From Scylla paramamosain (taxonomy: Eukaryota; Arthropoda; Malacostraca; Decapoda; Portunidae), in the NCBI RefSeq assembly GCF_035594125.1, contig NC_087171.1:19990767-20054766 (forward strand): 64,000 nucleotides of DNA. The letters run 5' to 3'. A program made the translations under genes and the position numbers. Each line of letters opens with the position of its first letter. Position 1 is the first letter of the stretch. Of this stretch, positions 56,008-64,000 are shown one piece after another. The notes under the pieces are model-generated. The model was not told where the DNA came from. It did not search any database and was given only the letters and a program-made list of their open reading frames with translations.

Positions 56008-56120
56008 ATGAGAAGTGAGATAAACCTGAAAGTTCACATGTTGCATTTCCATTTAGATCACCTTCTTGATAGCCTTGGTGCTCTGCGTCAAGAAGAGACC
56101 AATACCACACACCACAGTGA
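56008..56120 (+). pseudogene. Relic of a conserved arthropod ORF, probably transposon-linked
   Basis: The reading INLKVHMLHFHLDHLLDSLG and then ALRQEETNTTHHSEI resembles a motif (MSLKIHFLHSHLD--PENLG---EEQGERFHQDI) that I recall from many uncharacterised multicopy arthropod proteins. The HLD, LGA and H-(S/Q)-(E/D)-I positions are kept, while GERF is lost. The frame runs on to 56211 without further similarity. Upstream sequence (55620-56000) does not give an open continuation. It is likely a degraded repeat copy inside the intron. Confidence 0.4.
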
Positions 56121-56681
56121 AATAACGTGGAGCAAACAGACAACTAGACCTAGATCATATAAAGAGGTTCGCAGTGGTGACCTAGAACTGACAGGCGGCG
56201 ACCAGAAATGAGTGAGTTGAAACAATTGAAGCATAGGGGTTTTTGAAGATAATGATGGAGGTATTAGGAAAAACTGAAGATTGATGTAGAGAATTGACAG
56301 GTAATAGTAAGATGCATCGCTGCTGTATAAAAAGACTAAAAAAAATAAAATAAATAAAAAAAACAATGAGTAATACGTACCAAGGAACCAATTATGTAGT
56401 GTTGTAAACTCAGCAAGGCACAGTAATCGCTAACAAAGACTAACAGGGGGGAAAAAAATGAACTCTCCGGAACTTTTGCTTATATGTTCCGAAACTCGTG
56501 TATATTTGTATTTATTTTTATTTCCTTGGTCTTTTATTTTTTACTAATTATTTAACGGTTAATGTATTCTAGCGTGAAGTAACATTTTTTTTTATCGATA
56601 TCGACTGGAAGAGAACTTAACAACAAAGCAAATTAAGAACCTGAATAACCCTTTAAAAAAAAACTATACTACTACGACTAC

Positions 56682-56685
56682 TACA

Positions 56686-56722
<37 letters not shown>

Positions 56723-56890
56723 TCTTACTCAGAAAACAGCGGCCTGGAAAACAAAAAGGCAGCGCCATTAGCGACAACCCGATGACCGTTTTCTTCAAGC
56801 GTCTCTTACGGGCAGTAATTATCCTTCCCTCGCCCATCACAGCTCCACTTTTCCTCCATTTCTTTCTCCACCTCTTACTTACCGCGCGCA

Positions 56891-56934
<44 letters not shown>
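56682..56934. repeat. (AAT)n and (CT)n arrays
   Basis: AAT 56682-56722 and CT 56893-56934, with unique sequence between. Confidence 0.9.
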
Positions 56935-56936
<2 letters not shown>

Positions 56937-57149
56937 CTGAAAAATAAATAAATGAGCTCCAAGGAGAGAGAAAAACTGGAGATTTAGAGCACAGCAGCGA
57001 CGCAGTACTCGTGAAAAGAAGAAGAAAAACAGTAATGCGACCATCAACAAAAACAAATGAAAAAAAAATAACTGTCTCTTGGAGTGAAAAGCGTCATTTT
57101 GCTTCAGAAGGAAAAAAATGTATAGTAGATAAATGGCAAGGCTTTTTTT

Positions 57150-57400
57150 TTTTTCGTCCCTTCTCGTTCAACTCTTTTGTTTGTTGTTATTGTTCTGTTG
57201 TTAAGACGTTCATTTCGTAGATTTTTGCGATAACAGACGATTAAAGGCTAAAATACAACCAGAGGAAAATACATATACATAATAGATAAAATGATAAGAT
57301 ATTTTTCCTCCCTTCCCTTTGAACTCTTTTATTGTTAATGTGAGTATGACAGTCATTCCGTAATATTTTGTGATACTAGACGACTAATGACACAAAGCAC
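57150..57400. repeat. Imperfect tandem duplication, about 152-base period
   Basis: CGTCCCTTCTCGTTCAACTC (57156) resembles CCTCCCTTCCCTTTGAACTC (57308). Both continue TTTT(G/A)TT...GTTATTG/TAATG, CATTTCGTA/CATTCCGTA and GA(C/T)GA(T/C)TAA. A third trace is AATGACACAAAG at 57386 and 57493. Confidence 0.55.
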
Positions 57401-57932
57401 AGTCACAAAAACTTAGGAACTCGATACAATAACCCATTTAATTGACAGTGAAGCATTCCGATTATTATTCACTTGTATATAATGCAAGTACCAATGACAC
57501 AAAGAAATACACAATCAGAATAACGTACGTGTCCCTACACACTAAAAAAAAAATATAAAAGTAAGCGAACAAACCTCATTTCTTTAACTCCACTCCACTC
57601 CAGACAGTTAGACTACGTGCAAACCCAATTAAGGAATATACTGTAGTAGAAAGACACGAGTAACTCCCAAGAAAAAAAAAAACAGGAGAATAAAAGAAAA
57701 GGACGAGGACAAGGAGAGTAAATAGACAAAATGAGTAAAAAAGAAGTTAAAGAATAACAAGGAGGAAGCGGGAAAAAAAAAGAGTGAAGTAGTAATGACC
57801 CCCCCCAACACACGGTGCACTCCCACCCTACTTGACAATAGACAGTACTCATCCGCACCTCAAGACACCGCAACACCTGGGAGACGTAACTCAGTGCATG
57901 AGACTAAACATAACGAAGAGAGCAGGACGTTG

Positions 57933-57965
57933 TACTGAAGAGAAGAGAAGAGAAGAGAAGAGAAG
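57933..57965. repeat. (AGAAG)n pentanucleotide array
   Basis: About six AGAAG units just downstream, on minus, of the duplicated donor at 57977. Confidence 0.9.
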
Positions 57966-57973
57966 CAACCGAA

Positions 57974-58210
57974 AGCACTCACCATGGAGACGTAGAATCG
58001 GTTTATAATTTAGGAAATGGCATTATGAACGAATTTTTCCTTTCCTTTTCACTAATTTCCTCATGGCCTGTCCTCAAAAGTAAAGAGAGATAAACAAAAC
58101 GTGTAAACAAGGTACAAAACGATAGGGAATAACATAATGAACGATTTTTTTTTCTTTTTCACCAATTCCCTCATGAACAAGAGAGATAAACAGCACAGGA
58201 CACTCACCGT
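57974..58210. repeat. Duplicated donor-proximal intron segment by the PDZ1 exon
   Basis: CAT(T/A)ATGAACGA followed by a T-rich tract, CCTCATG and AGAGATAAACA occurs at 58020 and again at 58132, a period of about 111. A near copy of the exon end and donor lies at 57977-57992 (CACTCACCATGGAGAC against CACTCACCGTGGAAAC at 58201), giving a second GTGAGT on the minus strand about 230 bases into the intron. Confidence 0.6.
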
Positions 58211-58372
58211 GGAAACCTGATGGTGGTGTAGCCTCGGGTTGTATTCAGGGGGTGGGGAGGTGGCGCGGCCGTCGGCAGTGACCCACGAGTAGGTCTGAGC
58301 CACCACCACCGGCGCCGGCAGCTGGCTCGTCGTCGCCACCGTCAGCGTTACCTCCTCCGCGGACTTCAGCAG
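58208..58372 (-). CDS. whrn: Whirlin-like exon: end of PDZ1 and following linker
   Basis: A 55-codon exon, phase 0 at both ends. On the minus strand it follows CTTTACAG and ends at ACG|GTGAGT. It begins LLKSAEEVTLTV, which fits the last helix and beta strand of whirlin PDZ1, and continues VVVAQTYSWVTADGRATSPP, which parallels the family stretch with YTW..P.GR..SPP just after PDZ1. The carboxylate-binding loop and early PDZ1 strands must be on an upstream exon, which I do not see before the window ends 5.6 kb away. A weaker donor 9 bases earlier (CAG|GTTTCC) is possible, but GTGAGT is far stronger. A near copy of the donor region lies about 230 bases into the intron. Confidence 0.82.
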
Positions 58373-58406
58373 CTGTAAAGAGTTGGCGCCATTATTGCTA
58401 CTTGCT

Positions 58407-58535
58407 GGTGGTGGTGGTAGTGGTGGTGGTGGTGGTGGTGGTGGTGGTGGTGGTGGTGGTGGTCCTTTCTTGTTAGCTATTGGTGTTTTGTTGTTTTAGT
58501 GTTTTTTGTTGTATATGGTGGTTAATTTCGATGTA

Positions 58536-58630
<95 letters not shown>

Positions 58631-58682
58631 CTATAAGGACAAGACAGTAGATTATTGCGTGTAATTATTAGAGCGAGCCGTC

Positions 58683-58722
<40 letters not shown>
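58407..58722. repeat. (GGT)n, (GA)n and (CA)n arrays
   Basis: GGT 58407-58462, GA 58542-58627, CA 58685-58722. The GGT array begins about 35 bases upstream, on minus, of the PDZ1-end exon's acceptor. Confidence 0.95.
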
Positions 58723-58723
<1 letters not shown>

Positions 58724-59149
58724 GTAGTTATAGAATTCGTGCACCTTATACCTGTCCAAACTTACGCACACCTGTCGCCTTATTCTGCATTATACCTGAT
58801 CACAATTTCATCGTTTTCTTTCCTTCTTCCAGTGACAATAACAGAGACTTTCTAAAACAGACCATTTCATTTTAATTTCCTCTAACACTGAAGTTCTTAA
58901 AGTGAATATTATCCTCAGTTTCGCCTTCCGTGTATGACTTAAGTTGGTCACGATAAATTGTAAGGGAGAAAGGTAAGATTAATAAGGAAAGATAATTTTG
59001 TAGAAGCGTAAGTGAAGAGCAGACACCGGGACGTAACCAGGCATACTAGCCACTGTAACACCAAGGCGCTGTAGAAAAAAAGGGTAGCAGAAACGTGGGA
59101 GAGAGAAAGACATAAGTGCTACGTAATTTGAGAAGTTTTCAAGAAGGCA

Positions 59150-59515
59150 CAGTGAGGAAGTTAATACAGAATATATAATCAGCGGCAGCGATGGATGAGG
59201 TATGTGAGTTAGAAAAAAAAAGTAGAATTCTAATGATTTTTCTCAACTTTCTAGGTGAAGGCGGAGGGAAAAAAAAAAGTAAAATTCAAAGTAACATTTA
59301 AAACTGCCTATGAAGAACAATAAAATTCTAATGATTTTATTCAACTTTCCAGGAGAAGGCGGAGTGAGAGAGTAAATGCAGAAAAAGGATGAGATGCCTA
59401 TGGGAGATAAAACAGTAGAATTCCAAGTATTATTTAAACCTCTCCAGATGCACAATGAAGAAGTGAACGCAGGAAGCCAAACTATCAGAGGCAGTGAGCA
59501 GTGACAACCAGCAGC
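59150..59515. repeat. Degenerate tandem repeat, about 98-base period, 3-4 units
   Basis: ATTCTAATGATTTTTCTCAA (59227) and ATTCTAATGATTTTATTCAA (59325) are followed by CTTTC(T/C)AGG(T/-)GAAGGCGGAG. A third unit has GAATTCCAAGTATTATTTAAACC and CTCCAG near 59416-59448, and outer parts share (C/G)AGTGAG-AAGT-AATGCAG-like blocks. Confidence 0.7.
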
Positions 59516-59859
59516 CGAGGGAAGACCAGGCCGCTCGACACGACAACGACTTGAAAGGAATACCACGAATCCGAATAAAATGCAACGCAGGACAAAGCCA
59601 ATGATCACAAAAAATGCGAATTTTAGAGGGAAAAAACAAAGGCAGGTAGGAAAAGTAGGCCCAATATTTTTTTTTCCCTCTTTCAACATTCATCCTTCAC
59701 AGAATAAAGAAGTATTCTCTGCCCTTTCTTCTTCTTCCTTCTCCTCCTCCCACATTCTTCTCCCTCCTCCTCTTCCTCCTCTTCCTCCTCCTCCTCCTCG
59801 CACTGTGCTGCCGCCAACACAACACAATGACGCCACAATACATTCTGCCTCAGACCGCA

Positions 59860-59959
<100 letters not shown>

Positions 59960-61055
59960 AATACAAATAAGCGAAATAACTCATACAACACCAAGACACA
60001 AAATATCGTGTTATCTCCTCCTCCTCGTCCTCCTCCTCCTCCTCCTACCACTACTACTACTACTACTACTTCATCCCCGCCCTTCAGGAAACTAATAAAA
60101 AACCATAATCCCGCAGTGAACGAGCATAAGTGACCATTAGTAGCACATTCCTTCCTTGCCAGCCAGTGTCCATCAGAGCCTAACGGTCTCTGTCCCAACT
60201 GGCCTTCACTCCCAGCGCTCCCAGCTCCCCTTTCCCCTGCGTGAGTACCCGGTGGCGTGGAAATAGGGAGGGAGAGGGAGAGAGAGAGAGATAGAGAGGA
60301 AAAGGGGAGGAGGTGCTGAGCCGTATGGTGTGAAAATAGGGGGAAGGGAGTGGGGTGATAAAGGGGAGGAGGGGGAGGAAGAGGAGGAAGAGCAGGAGGT
60401 GGAAAGGTGTGTATTGAAACTGTAGCCTGATGTCTTTTACAAATTCTCCCCGTCTCTCTCTCCCCCTGTCCCTCTCTCTTGACTTCCTGGCACAGAGGTG
60501 AAGTGACGGGATGAAGGGGTGAAGGGAAGGGTGAAGTCACCGATATGGGCACTGGGAGTAAAGTTAGAGGAAGAGAGATTTGAGGCAGGTGACAGACGTA
60601 GAATGTGAGGATGGGAGTGGAGAGGAATAAGGAAACAAGCGACGTGGTAAGGAAAAACGGATAAAAAATCAAGCAAACAGACATTCCAGCAACAGAAAAC
60701 GGGAAGGACATCCGAAAAAAACGTCATAGAAAACCAGAATCAGAAAAAAAGCAGCTAAGAATAAAAGACTAAAGGAAGAAAACGAGAAAACAAGAAAACA
60801 GGAAAACGAGAAAGAGGAAAACGGAGGAGGAAGTGAGAGTGAGTGTGAAAAGACATGCGAGGAGGCGTGGGAGGAGAGGAGAGAAGTGGAGATAGGGGAG
60901 AGAGGAGTGGCGGGGGTTGAGAGGAGCGGAAAGAGGACTGCGGGGGCTGATACGAGGGAGGGGTGACAGTGGGATGGTGTTGGGTGGACGCCAGAAGCAC
61001 CTACAGAAGTTGTTAGTAAAGACCCGTCACCAGCAGGGACTTGCGATGCTGTTGT

Positions 61056-61101
61056 GAGGAGGAGGAGGAGGAGGAGGAGGAGGAGGAGGAGGAGGAGGAG
61101 G
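61056..61101. repeat. (GGA)n microsatellite
   Basis: About 15 GGA units in the purine-rich stretch. Confidence 0.95.
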
Positions 61102-61480
61102 GAAATGAATGAGAGCATCTAGGAAAATGAAAGAAAAGATGGAAAGAAGGAAAGAGAGGAAGACGGAATGAAAGAAAGATGGAAAGAAGGAAGGAAGGAA
61201 AGAAGAAGTTGATGAAGGTGAAAACTCAGAGGATAAGTGTCTAAAAAGCGAAAGAAGGAAGAAGGGAATAAAAGAATAATATTAAATGAAGGAAAAAGGT
61301 AAAAGTAACGAAGGATTGAAAAATAATTACGAAAATGAATAAGACAAAAGAAGAAAAAGGAAGACCCAGGAGAAAAAAAATCCTAAAAAAAAGAAAAACA
61401 GAAATAACGAGAGTGGACACAGAGAGAGAAAGGAAAAAAGGTAAAAGAAAGAAGAAAGAAGAGATAAATTAACATTCCCA

Positions 61481-61822
61481 AGAGAGACGTAGATTAAGAG
61501 AGAACGTGATAGAGATCTTTAAATGGTATAAAGGATATAACAAGAGTAACAATTAAACTCCTTAGTAATCAAGATAGGACAAAAATAGTGGATTTAAACT
61601 TGATATATATATAAAAAAAAAAAAAAGAAATTCGTTCTCAAATAAAGAGGTAGATGAACAGACTCATAAATCAGGTTGTTTTTGCCCAGTCATTAGGAAG
61701 CCTTAAAAGATTAGATACATTTATGAATAAGGATGCTAGATGAAAATAAGTAAGCTTCATGAAGGGACTGCCACGTGTAGGCCTGGTGGCTTCATGCAAC
61801 TTCCCTTACCTTCTGATGTTTC
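61481..61822 (+). mobile_element. CR1-like non-LTR retrotransposon fragment, 3' end, copy B
   Basis: A second, more decayed copy in the opposite orientation. LRENVIEIFKWYKGYNKSN is readable from about 61490, then pieces matching DRT, VVDE-, LGSLKRLDTFMNKDAR in shifted frames. The 3' noncoding part, GGGACTGCCACGTGTAGGCC and TGGTGGCTTCATGCAACTTC, closely follows the same stretch of copy A. The tail reads TGATGTTTCAAGAATA and is degraded. The protein is interrupted by stops, shifts and an A-rich run near 61610. Confidence 0.8.
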
Positions 61823-63883
61823 AAGAATATCTAAAAATGAAATGAATGAAGAAATAAATGATGGAAGCAAGGAGCTGGAAAATGAAGGTGAAGTTTAGGA
61901 GGAAAAGACTGCGCATACGAATAGAAGAAAGAGAGGAAAAAAGGAGAAATGAAGATGAGTTAAACTGCGTGCCTAGAAAACGGAGGAAGGAAAGGAAGGA
62001 AGGAAAAAAGGAAGGCAAAAAGGACGAATGGAAGAAAGAAGGACGGAGGGAAAGAAGGGGGACGATGGAAAGAAGGATATATAAAAAGGAAAGGAAGAAC
62101 TCAATAACTAGAGGAAAAAAAAAGTGTGAAACAAAACCTCAGATAAAACAAGGAAGAAAGAAAAAAAGAAAGAAAGTAAAGAAGGAAGATTCATACTTAA
62201 GGGAAGAGGAGGGAACAGAGTAACGCCAGGGGGAAGAGAAGCAGAGGAGGATAACGAAGGATGCAGTAAAGAAGGCACGAGGGAAAACAGGGTTAACGAT
62301 GGAATGTGAGGTGGAAACGGAATAGTATTTGGAGGCGGGTAGGAAGAGAGAGAAAGATGGGAGGGAGGCAGGGGAGGAGAGGGAGGGAGGAAGAAATGAG
62401 AACGAAGACAAGAAAGGAAGGAAGGAAGGAAGGAAGGATAAAGGAAAAAAAAGAAGGAATGGAAAGCACGAATAACGCAAGGTACAGCAGTAATTCACCG
62501 GGAAAGGAATGAAAGGAATAAATTACGAGAAGGAGTCAAATTTTAAGACGCGATGGAAGAAGAAAAAAAATGAAAAATATAAGACGGAAAGAAGGAAAAA
62601 AAAATCGAACAAAACCTACGATACAAAAACATCACTAAAAAAAAAAAAGTAAAAAAAATTGAAAAACGAGAGAAAAAAGAAGATGAAGAAATATACTGGC
62701 GATATAAATATACAACTCCAGTCTATATAAAGGTTGGGACAGGAATGCAAGTCTGAAGGGTATAACAGAAGGGAGGTCGAAGGTCGAGGCAACAGCAACA
62801 TTCACCTTGACCTAGATGCTCTGAAGGGCAGGAAAAATTGGCATCTACCGCAATGAGATTAGTAGAAAGGAGACAATGAAGTAAAAAGGACAAACAAACA
62901 GACAGAAAATACAAAAGATAAACTAAACTAAACTAGACATAAGACATAACCAAGGCACTGTGAGGTGATGACGTGTTAGTTCGAGCATCTGTTGGGTGTG
63001 GCGAGGAGCTTTAGGCAGTATGCTTCTCCAAGTTTACAACCCACTTTAATGCTGGTGTCTCCAATGCTCTGGGGACAAGGAGAGGACAGCGGGGACATCA
63101 AAGCAGAGGAGAGAAGGAGAGCAGGGGAGACGATGCCATGAAAGATGAAAAAAGATGAGATGAGGTGACACAACTTCTGGTGTGACGAGGGAGGAAAAGA
63201 GGGAAATCAAATGAGATGAAGGATGAAAAAGAGGGAAAACAGAAAAGAAACGGAGGGGAAAGAAATGGATGGAAAATAATTAGATGGATCGAGAGAACAT
63301 GATACAAGAAAAGAGATGAGGGGGAGAAAAGAAACAGTATTAAGAGAGAAAAACAAAAAAAGACAAGAAAACTGATGTGACGAGAAGGGAAAAGAGAAAG
63401 ATATCAAATGAGATGAAAGACGAAAAGAGAAGAAAAACAAGTACAGAAGAGAGGAAAGAAAAGAAAATAAGTAGATGGGTCGAGAGTATATTGTGTGAGA
63501 GAGATAGAGAAAAGAGGAAAAAGAGACATTAGATAAAAAAGAAAACGAAAAAAAATAAAGAAAATATTAAAAAAATAGATTAAAAAAAACAGAAAATTAG
63601 AAGAAAAAAAAAACTTACACAAAAGGACAAGACGAGATGACTGAAAAGAAACGAGAGAAATCAAAACTGAACACTAGAAAGCACGATGACGATTGACGAT
63701 ATGAAAAAAAAAAAAATAAATAAAGGATACAAGAAATGAGGAAAACCCGAAAAAAAAAACAAATGGAAAAAAGCAGGGAACGCAAGAAATGAAGAACGAA
63801 CAGTAAAATGCAGAAAATATGATAATTTACTAAGGAAAGACAGAACGAAAGGCTTATTACAATATTAAAAGAGACGATGCATC

Positions 63884-63885
<2 letters not shown>

Positions 63886-63971
<86 letters not shown>
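63886..63971. repeat. (GA)n microsatellite
   Basis: About 43 units, 29 bases before the window end. Confidence 0.95.
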
Positions 63972-63973
<2 letters not shown>

Positions 63974-64000
63974 CGTACCCTTATTATTACATCATCATCA

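Noticed and set aside
60110..60250. Missing first part of PDZ1
   Set aside because: GC-rich with an open minus frame, but no PDZ loop (no GLG/SLG-type or GDQIL motif) in any frame.

Overview
The window looks like arthropod nuclear DNA, most likely from a decapod crustacean (possibly a crab). Three things point there: about 90 dinucleotide and trinucleotide arrays that by my rough hand tally cover about 12% of the bases, two copies of a CR1-like LINE 3' end of a type I associate with decapod genomes, and coding sequence that is a few short exons in very long introns. The taxon is inferred. I see no bacterial, phage, CRISPR or rRNA content. Almost every long open frame is a translated microsatellite (ER, LS, HT, CV, YI or SSS repeats) and is not a gene.

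One gene is recognisable, on the minus strand: a whirlin/PDZD7/dyschronic-type scaffold protein, incomplete at both ends. Five exons are well supported by homology, GT/AG splice sites and matching phases: 58208-58372 (end of PDZ1), 32812-32937 (first half of PDZ2), 29956-30134 (second half of PDZ2), 25488-25671 (first part of the harmonin-homology domain) and 9043-9141 (rest of that domain). They give 753 coding bases over 49.3 kb. A 150-base phase-0 exon at 34313-34462 may lie between PDZ1 and PDZ2. It begins beside an ATG and lies downstream, in the minus direction, of a cluster of CCAAT, GC-box, E-box and CRE motifs, so it could also be an alternative first exon. A weaker candidate at 7289-7369 would continue the 3' side. 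The N-terminal exons lie above 58372, probably beyond the window, and I did not find the C-terminal PDZ3.

Layout by plus-strand coordinate: 1-9042, region 3' of the last certain exon; 9142-25487, intron; 25672-29955, intron; 30135-32811, intron; 32938-58207, intron space containing the candidate exon; 58373-64000, intron or 5' region. These stretches hold microsatellites, two CR1-like LINE fragments in opposite orientation, a decayed reverse-transcriptase fragment, a relic of a conserved arthropod ORF, tRNA-like SINE pieces and at least ten imperfect tandem duplications with units of about 72-160 bases. Two of these duplications lie directly beside splice donors of the gene.

I found no novel multi-gene system. 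The best leads are the possible internal promoter and alternative exon, the donor-adjacent tandem duplications, and several arrays that could form long hairpins.
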